DNA of 64,000 nt from Monarcha castaneiventris obscurior. Its lineage: Eukaryota; Chordata; Aves; Passeriformes; Monarchidae. The stretch is taken from contig JAMPIT010000493.1 in NCBI GenBank assembly GCA_026261815.1, forward strand, positions 2,745,501 through 2,809,500. The letters run 5' to 3'. The notes under the pieces were generated by a model. It was not told the DNA's origin. It was given only the letters and a program-made list of their open reading frames with translations, and made no database searches. Position 1 is the stretch's first letter; the number at the start of each line of letters is the position of its first letter. The position numbers and the translations under genes were made by a program. Below are positions 1 to 12,276 of this stretch, in pieces.

Positions 1-1009
1 TTTTTGTCCCCTTCTTTTTAGTGAGACAGCTTATGTCTGTAAGAAGAAGAACTTCTATCCCTTCCAAAATTCATGGCTTTTCAAAATCTGCATTTTCATG
101 AGCAGTGGATGTTTTTCAGAATGTGTATGAATATTTCACCTTGACTCCTCAGCAGCTGCTGGTGGCCACTTGCCCTTCATCCCTCTGCTTCACCCACCTG
201 CAGACATCTCCTGTCTGGTTGTTTCACACTCCAGGCAATGGAAGCAGCCATCCCTATTCCAGGAACTCTCAGGAGTTTAACATCTCTAATGTGCTATGGC
301 ACTCAACATGCTGCCCAGGTTTTTAATTACATCATGGTGATTAGCAGTCCAGAAAATCACTTGAAACCAATTAAATAATGTGCACCTAACTGGAGACTGC
401 TGCAGGCTCTGGGGGCTGCTTCAGAGCAGTCACAGTTGATAGGGTTTTAAACAGGCCCTCTCCCCCTCCCTGTAAATTATTTACCTACTTCATTATTTTT
501 CAACTCCAACAGTAATTGTTTTTTAGGGGTTTAGTAAAGCTGCTATTATTAGTGGTAGCAGTAAAATTTTCTCCTGTATGTACCCCCACCATGTCTGGGT
601 TGAGGTCCTAAAGTGAGCTCTGGATTTTCTGACCCCTGAATTACTGCCTGTAATTTCAATGCTCTCACAAAGAGTTACCACAGGTTCTGCTGCCCAATCT
701 CCCTCTAAGTAAATCAGCCCTACAGCCCAGTCTGGCCTTGTAATGGAGCAGCAGGGGATGATGCACTTGAAGTCATTACTAATAAATATCCAAACCTCTC
801 CAGAGGCAATGGGATTGAGAAGGGCTGAGAGCAAAAGGTGTTCTTCTCCTCCAATTTCTTTTCAATATGTAACCACATTTGCATGAGAAAAGGTCCCTGC
901 AGGGGGAGATGTCCCTGTCCCTGCCCAAGGGGGCTGAGAGCAGCTGTGATACCCAAGGGGAGTCTGTTTCCTCCCACCCTACAGCTGCCCCATGAGCTGG
1001 CTTGGCTGC
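1..1009. other. No recognisable gene
   Basis: I see no splice-consistent exon, repeat family or RNA gene here. Several short open frames exist on both strands, but none has coding character that continues across plausible splice sites. The right end grades into the degenerate MROH fragment that starts near 1010. Confidence 0.5.
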
Positions 1010-1970
1010 TCCTGCAGCTCAGAGCAGCCAGAAAACTCTCCTGGTCACCTCTCTGTGCAGCGCCACTGGAATCGTGGCTCATCCCAGGGCCTGGATTTAT
1101 TCTGCCACACAGAAAAAAAATCATTGAGAGGGGACACCTCGTGTTCTGGGGGAGAATCTGCTAATCCCAACTGTGTCCCCTGCACGAGGCCTCGAGGGGC
1201 TGCTCCCAGCACCAGTGTCCCACTGGCCCTCCTCTGTCCCTGCAGCTTGGTGGAGAATGTGCTGGAGGGCAAAACCAAAAGCCTCCTCTCCGCGTGTTTC
1301 TCAAGTGTCTTCTGGCTTCCCCCAGAAAGGGAAATGTCACACTCAGGCGCTTCCCTCTACATCAAGGTAAGTGCTGGGTGAGCTCCAACAGCCTCCAGTC
1401 CCTCTGGGCTGCTCCCTGGTCACCCTGTGCTGCCCCATGACCAGAGATCTGAGGCAGGGTGAGGTCTGGGTGTTGCTTTCCCACCCCTGTGGCTCTGTCC
1501 CCTTCCCATGGGCCTGGCTGTGTCCTGTGCCCCAGGCTGCTCTGTCCCCAGCACTTTGTGTATCCCTGTGTCTCTCCTGGGCAGTTCAGGTGTCCTCCTT
1601 AGGCACTGAGAGCTCAGATCAGTCTCCTAGGCATGGGGCAAAGAACAGCAGAATCCCAGGCACTGCTCTCTGTCCTCTTTGCAGACCTCGAAGGCCGTGG
1701 ACACGATGCTGAGGACATTGGTGCTCAGCTTTCCAGTCTCCAGTGTCAGCCAGGAGCTGCAGGACATCTTTGAGGTCTGGCACAGGCAGAGTGGGGGACC
1801 CAGGGCAGTTCCTCACCCTGAAGAGTGGCTGCCCCAGTGCTCACCAGCAGCTTCTCGCACCCCAGATGCTGCTGGACTCCACCAGAGCTGAGAGAGTTGT
1901 GTGGGAGAGGGCTGTGGGCAGGATTGGTGTCCTGACCCTTTTGCCGTCCAATTATTCCACTCTGGAGGAA
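1010..1970 (+). pseudogene. Truncated MROH fragment (exons 3-7 like)
   Basis: This is a partial copy of the MROH gene found intact at 3856-10871. Degenerate exon-3-like sequence lies at about 1035-1125 and shares the motif for GLDLFC, but its splice donor is gone. The intron 3/exon 4 interval is deleted. An exon-5-like block at 1246-1366 keeps both splice sites and is almost identical to 5119-5239. An exon-6-like block is at 1685-1774. An exon-7-like block at 1866-1967 carries a 3-bp deletion, and its donor is changed from GT to GA. There is no start exon and no exon 8 onwards. With two dead donors and missing ends it cannot encode the family protein. The 1168-1850 part is about 99% identical to copy A while the exon-7 part is clearly diverged, which suggests patchy gene conversion. 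Confidence 0.8.
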
Positions 1971-3324
1971 AGGACCAGGCCCCTGCAGCCAGCCCAGCTC
2001 CCCATCCCTGCACAGCAGCACAGGCTGCAGCTCTGAGGTGCCTTCATGGCCAACGCGGGCTCCACCACGGCTTTGGGGCCTCCACCAGCCTCTGCACTGA
2101 GGGGTTAGAGGGCAGCTTCAGGGGTCCCAGCTAGGCACAGACAGTGTGTCCATCACCAGGAGTACCTCAGGAGGGATCCTGGGAAGGCTCTGGGACATAA
2201 CCAACAGCTCTGGGGGATTGCTGAGGGGAATAAAGTGTTTTTGTAGAGTCCAGTGTTGCAAGCCCCCTCATCCAGGGGCATTTCTGCAGGGGCCAGGGGT
2301 GCACTGAAGGCCTCAGGAGACGTTTGTCTATGATCATTAGGAAGAATTTCTTCATGGAAACAGTTTTCAGGCTTTGGAAGGGAGTCCCCATCCCTGGAGG
2401 CACTCAAGAAGCGACTGGATGTGGTACTCAGTGCTCTGGTTTAATTGATAAGGTGGTGATTGGTCAAAGGTTGGACTTGATGATCTTGGGGTTCTTTTCC
2501 AAACCTAATGATTCTGTGATTCTGTGATCCAGAGTGATCTGAAGACACCTAGAGGGCAGATGGAGGAGTCCTGTGGTCAGACTGTGCCTGAGGGGCCTCT
2601 CCTGGCCCCAGAAAGGGCAAACTGTGAGCTTTTGTGTAAAATCAGGGCCAAGGAAGGGCTCCTAAGGGTGCAAGGAGGCTGATGGAGGGGTGCTGCAGGG
2701 ACCAGGGGGCAAACTGGGGCCGGTTTCCCCTTCAGCACCCCAGTGCACCTTCTGATGTGCTCTAGAGGTCCCAGTTTGCCCCTGCATCAGCTGAGGCTGC
2801 TCAGCTGGGCTGGCCCAGAGGACAGCAGCTCCCAGCATGATGAGGACCACAGCCTTACACTGGTGGTTGCCATCCTCCCCCCTGCACTCCTACACCCCCA
2901 CAGAGCGGTCGGGCTCTGCAGTATCCTGAAAGGAAAGGGATGTCCTGAAGGCACATGGGAGTGTCTGAACACTCTGGGATGCATGGAAGGGCACCAGGGA
3001 TGCCCCGAGGGGCTGTGAGGGCAGAGGGGGATGTGGAGGCACCCCGAAAGCACCCAGGTGCCCGAGGCTATGCCAGGCCTGTGCCCTGGGGGCCACCCTG
3101 CCCTTCCCTGCCTGGGGGATGGGTCACTGGGACCCGTTGCTGGGGACAGGTTCCATGTCAACAAGCGCTGGAACCCGAGGCTGGAGGCAGGCGCTGTGTC
3201 ACAGTGGGGCCCCACTGCAGCACCGTCAGTGCCTGCTGCCCACCGTGGATGGTGACAGGCAGGAGCCTGGAGCTGACAAGGAGCCGCTGAGTGCAGCCCG
3301 TGTCTTGCCCCACCACCCCTGGAA
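1971..3324. other. Non-coding spacer with one CR1 tail
   Basis: Apart from the CR1 tail at 2325-2530 I recognise no element here. The stretch is GC-rich, has several chance frames on both strands, and is repeated almost exactly at 19566-20920. Conservation between the two copies reflects recent duplication, so it is not evidence of function. Confidence 0.5.
2325..2530 (+). mobile_element. CR1 LINE 3' fragment
   Basis: The sequence reads like a CR1 3' end: a stretch equivalent to 'ggctttggaagggagtcccc' is followed by a 'ttggacttgatgatcttggg' segment, then 'gattctgtgattctgtgat'. Tandem ATTCTGTGAT-type octamers are the hallmark of CR1 termini in birds. It is 5'-truncated, as is usual, and lacks an open reading frame. 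The same insertion lies at 19924-20129, so it predates the segmental duplication. Confidence 0.85.
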
Positions 3325-3775
3325 GTCTTGTTGGAGCCTTGGGAGGCTACCTAGAAACAGAGACTAGACAGGAGAAAGGGAATAAGGTAGGTATTTATTT
3401 GAGAGGCCTTCAAAGGTACCCGCTGGGAGCCAGAGGCCGCTGCCAAGATGGACCCCGAGGTGGACGACAGGCCACGAGTTCTTCACACTTTTATAGGTTT
3501 GGTTCATTTGCATATCAGGGTTAATTCTCCAATTAAAGCTTCCGTTTAATGATGTAATTTCCCCTCAGCTTGCCCCACTTTAGAGGCCTCTTGGTTTATA
3601 CTTTTGGGCTTAGGACGGTCTGGGTGTGCTTGGAGAGCAGGCCCAGAGAGGCTTTGTTATGTCTGCCTAGCACAGAGAGCAGAAATTAACAGGCTACAAG
3701 AAACTTCAGAGTTACACACTGGGCAGGACAGGATTTGAAAAATATAAAAGTTAAAACCTAAGGCATCACTGTGGG
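3325..3775 (-). mobile_element. Antisense LTR-like element upstream of MROH copy A
   Basis: Read on the minus strand this block has the order of a retroviral LTR: an AT-rich upstream part, a TATA box (TATAAAA, complement of 3489-3495), and an AATAAA signal (complement of 3394-3399) about 95 bp further on. The ends are approximate because I could not fix a target-site duplication. It lies only about 80 bp upstream of the MROH start codon at 3856 and points away from it. The same element is at about 20923-21373 before copy B. No coding sequence is attached, so it is probably a solo LTR. Confidence 0.6.
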
Positions 3776-3855
3776 GCTGAAGTGTTTTACTGAAGATTCC
3801 CACGACACCACCCCAACACCCACCCCAGCATCCCCCATATTGTCTATCCTAAAGG

Positions 3856-6800
3856 ATGGAGAAGAGGCCTCCTGCCTCCCCCAAGGAGGCCTGGGTGGAG
3901 GACAGCTCTTCCGAGGAGAGCAGCTCTTTAGACCTCCAGCCCTCCTCCTTCTACGAGAAGACCACGATGCAGCCACTGCAGCTTGGTGAGCGAGGGGCCC
4001 CATGGGGCTGGGCAGGGCTGGGGCCCACCAGCACACCCCGCACGAGGCCAGGATCACCTTTTCCTGGCAACAGCGGTCCTGGGGGACAGGCACGATGTCG
4101 CCTGAATGCCAGGGCAGCTCAGGGCTGGACGCCAGGCCCAGCACAGCCTCTCCAAGAAAAAGCAGCAGAGGGGCTCCCCAGGGCGTGGGCAGTGAGGGGC
4201 AGGGGGCCTCTGGGCCTTTCCTGCCCATCAGCCCAGGGCACGGGGGCCTTCCCAGCTCCAGCAGAGCAGCTCCTCTGCCGGTCACCTCCAGCCACGAGCT
4301 GCACAGGAAAAAGGCCGTGCCAGGGGAGCAGGCACGGGGCTGGGTGCAGGGTGGGTCTCCCTGGCTCTCTCCTGTGGCCAGAGCCTCTGCAGCCGTCCCT
4401 GCTCTTCCCCTCTGGCAGATGCCAGCTGGTTGCCCATATATGAAGAAGCAGAGGAAGCTGTGGATTTCATCATGGCCTTTGTCAGCAGCCTTGACAAGGT
4501 AACTGTGGCCAGCTGGACAGTGGCTGCACTGGCCTTTGCTGGCAGGGGCTTTGCTGGGCTGTGGACGGGTGCTGGCTGGGCAGAGCTGCCTTTCTCACAG
4601 GGCAGTGCTGTGGTCCTGCTGCCTGTGGCCACCCTCCCACACTCCCCGTTTGCATCTCTGTCCCCTGGCTGCCAGGACACTCACAAGTTCACATTTCTGA
4701 AGAGTGTCTACGTCCTGTGCAAAACCGCCTTGAAACGTGGTTTGACACAAGGCCTGGATTTATTCTGCCAAATGTGCGAAGTGGTGGAGAATATCAAGGT
4801 GAGGGGACACCTGGTGTTGTGGGGATGGAAACAAGCACCCCTGGCACTGGCACCCTGTGTGGACAGCGCTTGGGTAGGGCAGGGACTGGAGGCACTGGGT
4901 GCTAGCAGCAGCCAGGTCCCATCCTGGTTGTGCTCTGCAGGACATCCTGGAAAAGGAGCCAAGGGACCGTCTGTCCTCACGGGTCCAGTATCTCGCCATG
5001 ATTGCCATCGACGAATTAAGGTGGGCCCCCTGCCCCAGAGCTCCAAGGCCACCTGCACGAGGCCTCGAGGGGCTGCTCCCAGCACCAGTGTCCCACTGGC
5101 CCTCCTCTGTCCCTGCAGCTTGGTGGAGAATGTGCTGGAGGGCAAAACCAAAAGCCTCCTCTCCGCGTGTTTCTCAAGTGTCTTCTGGCTTCCCCCAGAA
5201 AGGGAAATGTCACACTCAGGTGCTTCCCTCTACATCAAGGTAAGTGCTGGGTGAGCTCCAACAGCCTCCAGTCCCTCTGGGCAGCTCCCTGGTCACCCTG
5301 TGCTGCCCCATGACCAGAGATCTGAGGCAGGGTGAGGTCTGGGTGTTGCTTTCCCACCCCTGTGGCTCTGTCCCCTTCCCATGGGCCTGGCTGTGTCCTG
5401 TGCCCCAGGCTGCTCTGTCCCCAGCACTTTGTGTATCCCTGTGTCTCTCCTGGGCAGTTCAGGTGTCCTCCTCAGGCACTGAGAGCTCAGATCAGTCTCC
5501 TGGGCATGGGGCAAAGAACAGCAGAATCCCAGGCACTGCTCTCTGTCCTCTTTGCAGACCTTGAAGGCCATGGACACGATGCTGAGGACATTGGTGCTCA
5601 GCTTTCCAGTCTCCAGTGTCGGCCAGGAGCTGCAGGACATCTTTGAGGTCTGGCACAGGCAGAGTGGGGGTCCCAGGGCAGTTCCTCACCCTGGAGGGGA
5701 GGAGTTGCCCAGTCCCGTGCTGAGCAGGCAGAGCGTGGTGTGGGGAGGGTGTTCACCTCCCGTGAGGAAGCAGGGGCTGGCACCAGGCTCCTCTGAAGCA
5801 CGGTGGCTGCAGAGGGTGGCACCTTCCTGGCCAAAAGGTTGTCCTGAGAGCTTTGTCCAGGCCTGTGAGGGACCCCAGGGACAGGCACCCCAGTGCAGGC
5901 TTTGTGTGAGGTCAGAGGAAGCCTTGAGGGATGGTACAAGTCTGGCCTAGGAGCAGAGCTGTGTTTGTTTCTGGTGCTCACCAGCAGCTTCTCTCGTCCC
6001 AGGTGCTGCTGGACTTCACCAAGTCTGAGAGACAAGTTGTGCAGGAGAGGGCTATGGGGAGGATTGGTGTCCTTACCTATTTGATGTCCAACTATTCCAG
6101 TCTGAAGGTAAGGACCAGGTGCCCTCCAGCCAGGCCATCTCCCCTCCCTGCCACTCTCCATGTCAGGGCTGCTGCCCAGCTGGTTGCTCCAAGAGATGGG
6201 GCTGTAGAGCCCTGCAAAGCCCAGATTCCACAGGAATCCAGCCCTGGGCACACTCTTGGGTACAAGTCTTCAGCACCAACTTCCTTCCCTTAGCCCTTTT
6301 TCTCATGCCTCCCTCATCCAGGCCTCTGTCAGCTTTGGAAGTGACAGTTCTGGAGCTGTCTACCCTACAGACATCTCAATTCCAAACATGGGAAAGCTGC
6401 TGGGACGTCTCATTCTTTTCCGATATTCCAGTGAACAAACCAGCTATACAGCTTTCCATGCTCTTTTTCCCCTCGCTGAATTCCTCTGTAAGTAAAAAAG
6501 CAAGAGCAGCTGTGGCCTTCACCCCTGTCCACACAGACCTCTCTTGACAGATCTGCTGCCTGACCTCCTTTGCCCCTCCCAGCTGCTTCCTGTAGCATCC
6601 CAGCTGTCCCTTTGCTGCAGAAGCTGAGTGCTCACCTGAAAGCCTGGATTTGTTACTGCTCTCCTCCCTCCCCTTCCCTTCAGGACCTTGAACTCCACTG
6701 GCTTGTGGCCCCCACAGCCAAAGCTACAGTTGACTCCCAGGTCCCAAAGCTGAGCCTTCCCCATTAGAGAAGAGCAGATCCACCACCGTGGCTGGTCCCT

Positions 6801-9800
6801 CTTGCCTGTAGCAGGAAGCTATTCCTGATGCCCTCCAGAAATCTTGCCTGATTCTGTCCCGCGGTCTTGCAAGCAGATCTCAGGGTGGTTTGATGACCTT
6901 GCTGACTTTTCTGTGTTTGCCCTGCTGTTTAGACAAGTCAAGGCCGATGGAAGGGTCAGACCAACTTGTTTGGGAAGCTGTGACCACCTCCTCGCTGTGT
7001 TCCCTGAGCAGCAAGGACTGTACCCAGGTAAAGAGCCCCCCCCCACTTTGCAGGGACTCCTGTGCATGGCATCAGCAGGGCATTTGTGTGAGCAAAGGGA
7101 CCCAGAGTCAGTGGGGCCGGTGGGGCCTCACTGCCCTGGCAAGAAGGTTCCTGCTGGTATCCTGGCAGCAGCTCCAGCCCCAGCAGGAGCTCCAGCCCTC
7201 CTGGCCCCCAGCAAGACCCTGGCTCTCTGTAGGGCCAGCAGCCATGCCCATGAGCCCTCCTCCCCAATGTGGAGGACCCTCTCCCATCACAGGGACTGCA
7301 GGCACTGCTGCCAGCTTTCCTGTGGGGTCTGCTGCCAGCACTGCCAGGAACCTCTGCCCAGCCAAGCAGCACAGCCAGGGCACTCAGTGGCACGTCTTCC
7401 TTCCTTCCTGCCATAGGCCGTTGGAAGGTATCTCCACACTAACGAGAGGACAGATGTCATCCTCGAGGCCATTGAGGCAATGAGAGATGCCAGCATCCTT
7501 AACAAGGAGGTGCCCAGCAGCATGCTGGATGTGGCCATGAGAGACCCCGACTTCTGGCTGATGGATGTAAGTGCCCTGGGGCTGGACTGCCCTGATCTCC
7601 AGCCCTGTCAAGCCTCGTTCCTCCCTCCGTCCCTTCCTCACAAATCCAGGTGACTTGGGCACCTGAAGCCACCTGAAGGTGGCAGAGAGGAACGGGAAGG
7701 GCAGCTGAGGACATGGCTGCACTCCAGTGGCAGTGCCATGCTCACCTGATTCCTCTCCAGGTGCCCAAGATATTGAGCTGCATCCTTGAGAACCTGCCGT
7801 GCATCACCACAGAGTCAGGCTGTAAGAAAGTGGAGTCGCTGTTTCTCCTGATGACCAACGAGTGTGGCTCAGCAGTGGTCGTCAGCCTGTGTGAGATTGC
7901 TCTTCAAGGAGACAGGTACTGGCCCTGACAATCTGAAGGGCTTGCTCCATGTGGGGAGGGGGGACCCCAAGACTCTGTGTCTGCCAGATCCAAGGAATGC
8001 TGCAGGACTTCCCATGGAGCCAGGCTCTCCATCCCACAAACCTTTCCAGCTCTCTGGCTGGGCCCGCAGGAGCCAAAGCCAGCCAAGCCGGTCCAGAGCC
8101 AGCTTGGTGCTCCCAGAACTCCCCCTCCGCCCTGTCCTGCCTCCCGGGCAGGGCCCCTGGGGACCCCAGCACGGGCTCTGCTCTGTGGGGCTGGTCCTGG
8201 CCACGGCGCTGTGGCTGAGGCAGCCCCTGGCTTCCAGCACTGTGCAGGAGCTGTGCAACACTCTGTCCTCCATGCCTGAGATCTTGGACAAGGTCCTAAC
8301 GCACTTTGCTATCCTGCTCCGGAACCAGTGGTGCAACCCTCACAGAGAAGGCACTCGTGCCTCTCGCAGAGCTGTGAGTTATCAGGAGAGGCCCCGGCCC
8401 CTCGCTGTGAGCCCTTTGCCAGCACCTCATGGCTCTGTTCGCTCCTGCAGCCGTCCTCGGGGCAGATTGACATGGAGGAGTTGTGTGACCAGCCCAGTGT
8501 CTGGAGCGAGCAGGGGCATCCCAACGCCGTGACGGCCTGCCTGTTGCTGGAATTCCTCACTGGGCTGTCAGAGAGAGCTGAGATGGTGAGCAGGGTGATG
8601 TTGGGGCAGCCACGCTGGCAGCCAGGGCCTGGGGCTGAGTGCAAGGCAGTGGCTTGGCCAGGGCTGGGAGTCAGGATGGGGGGTGACTGCTCCAAAGACT
8701 CTCCCTGCCGTGGTGGGGCCTGGGGTGGCTGCCCTGGGAGGTCTCCAGACACAGGCTGTTCAGAAAATGGAAATTCTCTTCTTCATAAAGGCAAGAAAAG
8801 TTGAAGCCTTCCTGCCAAGCATGGTGAAGATACTGGAAGCTGGCAGTGACGATGAAAAGCTGAAGATCATTGTGGTCTTCCGAAATGTCCTGGGTCAGCT
8901 GAAAAAGGCAAAGGCCAGCTCCATCGCCGTGATGCTGGTGGGGAAGGTGCTGCCCCTGTTTGACTCGGTGAGGCTGATGTGGGAGCCTGAGCCCTGCAGA
9001 CAGGCCCTGCCCTGCAGCCCTGCCCTGAAAGCAGCACTCAGAGAAGGCTCAGCTCTCCTGGAATGGATCTGGGCTTTGCAGCCCAATGCTGCTCCTGCCT
9101 GCTCTGGAATCTGACCCTGGAGCATCGCCCTCGCCGCAGCCACGGGCAGGGAGCTGCTGTTTCCAAAGCTCACCTTTCCTCCTTCCCACCAGGAGTGCAG
9201 CCAGCTGCGAGAGCTCTCCCTGTGGTTCTTCAGAGACCTGCTGAGGTCTGTGTTGAGGAGGGATGAGAAGAAAATGAGGAGGAACATGCAGACTGCACTG
9301 GTCCCGCTCCTCTTCCGTCTGGACGACCAGCTCCCCGATGTGGCCAAGGTATGGATTCCAGGGTTGAGCACTGGTGCAGGGGGACTTCCACCTCCCAGGG
9401 ATCCCAGGGACTGGGGCAAGGGCTGCTGGCAGCGGGCAGGGCTCCCCCAGTGCCGCCCCTGGGAAGGGTCCCTGCGGAACCAGCACAAGCAGGGGTGGAC
9501 AAGGTGGCTCACCCATTTTCAACTCCTGCCCTGCCTGCTCCAGCAGGGCTCGGCAGCAGCCTGTGGCCACTGAGGCAGCACCCGAGGCCTGAACATGTGT
9601 GCTCCCAGAAGCCCAGAGGCTTCTCAGCTTCCCCACAAGTGTCAGAGGCCAGGGCTTCAAGCCTCAGTTGGTCACCCAGGGCTGTCCCCAAGAGACTCCA
9701 AGACATTCATGCTAGGAGAAGTCACAGCTTCCCAAGGGCAGGATCACAGCAGGAGTAGAGCCAAGAGGTCTCTTTGCCCAGGCCCTGGTGCCACCTCTGA

Positions 9801-10871
9801 GCTAATGCTGTCCTGCAGGCCTCCAGGGAAGCCCTTTTTGCTGCTGCAGAGCTTCTCAGATGGAAGCAGCTCAAGCACCTGCTGCAGAGAGAGCGCATGT
9901 GGGAGCTCGGAGAATGCTTGGTAAGGACAAGCCACGGGGCCCAGGCTGGGTGAGGGCTGTCCCTGCCCTGTGTCTGTCAGGGGAGCAGAGCCTGTTCCGA
10001 GTGCTGCTCACAGGGCTGGGCAGGACCTGGAGGACCTTGTTCCTGTCCTGGAGAACAGAGCCCCAGAGGCTCCCGTCCAGGCCCCTCTCCCTTCCCTGTA
10101 TGCAGCAGGAGGGAGGGCTCAGCAGTGAGGGGTGCTGGCAGGAGGGACTGCTCCAGCCAGCTGGGGCACTCTGTGACAAGCCTGGAGACATCCCTGGTGC
10201 TCTCTGCAGCTGATGAGGAGGAACAGCAGGGCTGAAGAGTACATGCATCAGACCCTGCCCTACCTGAGGGACCCTCAGTCCTCCGTGCGCCTGGCGGCCA
10301 TCAGGTTCATCAGTGAGTCACAGCCCCCGGCCCCTTTTGGGCCAGCCTGGCCACTTCCTTGCCACTGCACTGGCAGCAAGGGGCAACCCTGTGGCAACCC
10401 CAACCACCCCGTGCCGAGCCTCAGCCTCCCTCTGCCCCCTGCCACAAGCTGGGCTTGGTGACCGCCTTGCTCAGTCCCCGTCCCTTGGTCGCTGGCGGTC
10501 CCTGGGTCAGCCCTGCGGAGTGGGAGGGCGGCAGGGCCGGGGGTCACCCTGCTGGGAGCACAGCGGGAGCAGGGAATGACAGAGTTCTCTGCCCAGGGAG
10601 CGCCACGACGCACATGGGGGAGCAGGATTCGGAGACTCAGGCTGACATCCTCAGTGGTGAGTGCTCTGTGGGGAGCCCGCAGGGGCTGTGCACACACACG
10701 GCTTCACCTTGACTCTTGTTTGTTTTGGTCACAGCCCTTCAGCCCTTGGAGATGGACAGGGATATCTCAATCAGTTCCCTGGCAGCCCACACTGGCCTGA
10801 TCCTGAGATCTCCAAGGGTGAGGCGAAGATCGTCGGTCATTCTCCAAATGCTGTGCTGCTGGTGCCGGTGA
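3856..10871 (+). CDS. Maestro heat-like repeat family protein, copy A (19 exons, 766 aa)
   Basis: This is an intron-split gene of the maestro heat-like repeat (MROH) family, with strongest resemblance to the short bird paralogs usually labelled MROH7 or MROH2B-like. Exons: 3856-3985, 4419-4498, 4676-4798, 4941-5020, 5119-5239, 5558-5647, 6003-6107, 6322-6487, 6933-7027, 7417-7566, 7761-7915, 8238-8373, 8451-8585, 8791-8967, 9193-9348, 9819-9920, 10210-10312, 10597-10656, 10735-10871. Every junction has GT/AG ends and matching phase, and the sum is 2301 nt. Residues 12-27 form an acidic serine-rich head (EDSSSEESSS); the rest is helical HEAT-like repeats. Recognisable family blocks include GRYLHTNERTDVILEAIEAM, ECSQLRELSLWFFRDLL and the C-terminal ISISSLAAHTGLIL. 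HEAT proteins are generally scaffolds; the biochemical role of this family is not established. The exon 14 start could instead be 8755, adding 12 residues in frame. Confidence 0.88.
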
Positions 10872-10905
10872 GCTCAGCAGAGTTGTAGCTTTTTGTAGAT
10901 TAATT

Positions 10906-10911
10906 AATAAA
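10906..10911 (+). promoter_or_regulatory. Poly(A) signal of MROH copy A
   Basis: An AATAAA hexamer lies 35 bp past the stop codon of copy A. It is conserved at 28515-28520 after copy B, which supports the chosen last exon and implies a very short 3' untranslated region. Confidence 0.7.
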
Positions 10912-11030
10912 GTTGGAAAAACACATCCAAGCCCATGGTATCCTTCAGATGTGTAGTACCCTGAGTGTGCTGAGCAGACTGTGCCCTTCTCAGCCTGTCC
11001 TACAGGCAGTGGGATGCTTCCTTCTCACAT

Positions 11031-11282
11031 CCCTGCCATCCCAAAATGCGCCACTTGGCCCTAAAATTGCAGGCACAGGGCCCCGGATTTTGTGCAGAGG
11101 GCCTCAGATCGCATCCCTGGTACCCCAAAATGTCCACGTGGGCCTTGAATTGTATCTGCAGGGCCCCTTAGTGTCATTGACAGACTCCAAATTCCATTCC
11201 CTGTATTCCAAAATGCCCTGCTGAGTCCTGGAGTGCAGCTGTGGGGCCCCAAATGGTCTCTGGCAGCCCCGCTAGGTATGGA
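11031..11282. repeat. 84-bp degenerate tandem repeat, three units
   Basis: Three consecutive units begin at 11031, 11115 and 11199. Each starts with a CCCTG...CCAAAATG motif, continues with a GGCC/GTCCT...TTG core, and reaches GGCCCC about 50 bp in. Units are perhaps 60-70% alike, so the array is old. It has the same copy number at 28640-28891 in the second duplication unit. Confidence 0.65.
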
Positions 11283-11690
11283 ATCATGAGGGAATTCAGC
11301 CCCGAGTGGACCTCAGCGGGTCCCAGAGCTCCCTGGGAAGTGCCAGGAGCTTGGAGCTGGAAACGAGTGAAGTGCTCTGTTTTAAACGGGGCATCTCCGT
11401 TTTCCACCACAACAAGCCTCATCCACACGCGCTGGGGAAAGCCTCCAGCTCCTCACCACACATCCCGAACAATGAGGAGGTGATGCCATCCCCAGGAGCC
11501 GGGAAAACAGCAGAGGGTTTGAACAGTGAGAAGGGATGGGCAACCGGGGCACCTGGGGGAGGAACCAGCGTGGCCCCGCCCTGTTGGTGTTCAGAGGGGC
11601 AGAGCGTGTGCTGGCTGCTGCGTTTGGGGTTCTTTTCACCAGTGCTGCTGTCACCGAAGACCTCCAGAATCTTTGGGATCGACTGCCTCT
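11283..11690. other. No recognisable gene
   Basis: This is intergenic sequence between the tandem repeat and the LTR-like stretch. It holds chance frames only and has a near-identical counterpart in the second unit. Confidence 0.5.
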
Positions 11691-11699
11691 AACACTGTC

Positions 11700-12165
11700 T
11701 TTTGAGTGTTAGAGTAAGGCATTGCTTAATTTTTGGCCAGCAGGGGTGGCTGACAGATTCTGGCCTCCACACTGATGCCAGTACAGAACTTTCCCACTTA
11801 TTTATACATTTTTAGCAAACAAAGAAATTAATGCTCATTGATTCTAAGTTATATCAGTCACTTAATTAGTATTCTATCCTCTACTGGTTTTCTCACTCTT
11901 CATGCTACTTAGCTCCGCATTCTTTTGTCCTTTTATCACCTTTTCCTTGGATGGGGAGTCTCCAACTTCCCAGACCTTCATCTCCTCTGTATCTTCTTGT
12001 TGATTGTTTTCCCTTGTTGTGCCTCAGCTGTCCTGTAGGCAGTAGAGTGAATCTTGCCAACGAACTTGTCGTGCTTTGTCGCTTAATATTAAATCTGACT
12101 TTTGCTCATACCCTCGCCAGTGATTTTTTAAGTGATCTCAAACCCTCTCGTTCGTAAGACCCCGG
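11700..12165 (+). mobile_element. Possible degenerate LTR or other repeat
   Basis: An AT-rich block contrasts sharply with the GC-rich flanks. It ends with an ATTAAA-type signal near 12090 followed by a pyrimidine-rich stretch, an organisation that resembles a retroviral LTR 3' end. No terminal TG/CA pair or target duplication could be fixed. The counterpart lies at about 29312-29777. Confidence 0.35.
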
Positions 12166-12276
12166 TGAGGGACAGCAGCGCGGGGCAGCTGCTCGGGGGA
12201 CCCCTCGGCTCCCGGCTGGTGAGCTCGGGGGTCCCTGGCAGGTCCCTGCTCTGCCCCCGGTGTCCCTCTCCTGCAG

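Noticed and set aside
4430..5254. 274-codon plus-strand frame, also at 22028-22852
   Set aside because: It reads through three introns of the MROH gene. The exon chain with GT-AG junctions and the family match explains it better.
5598..6251. 217-codon minus-strand frame, also at 23196-23849
   Set aside because: Antisense shadow of MROH exons and introns with no family resemblance or splice support.
6884..7027. Longer version of MROH exon 9 starting at 6884
   Set aside because: It would put the exon in a frame that hits the next exon out of phase. The strong acceptor at 6931-6932 gives exon 6933-7027 in the correct phase.
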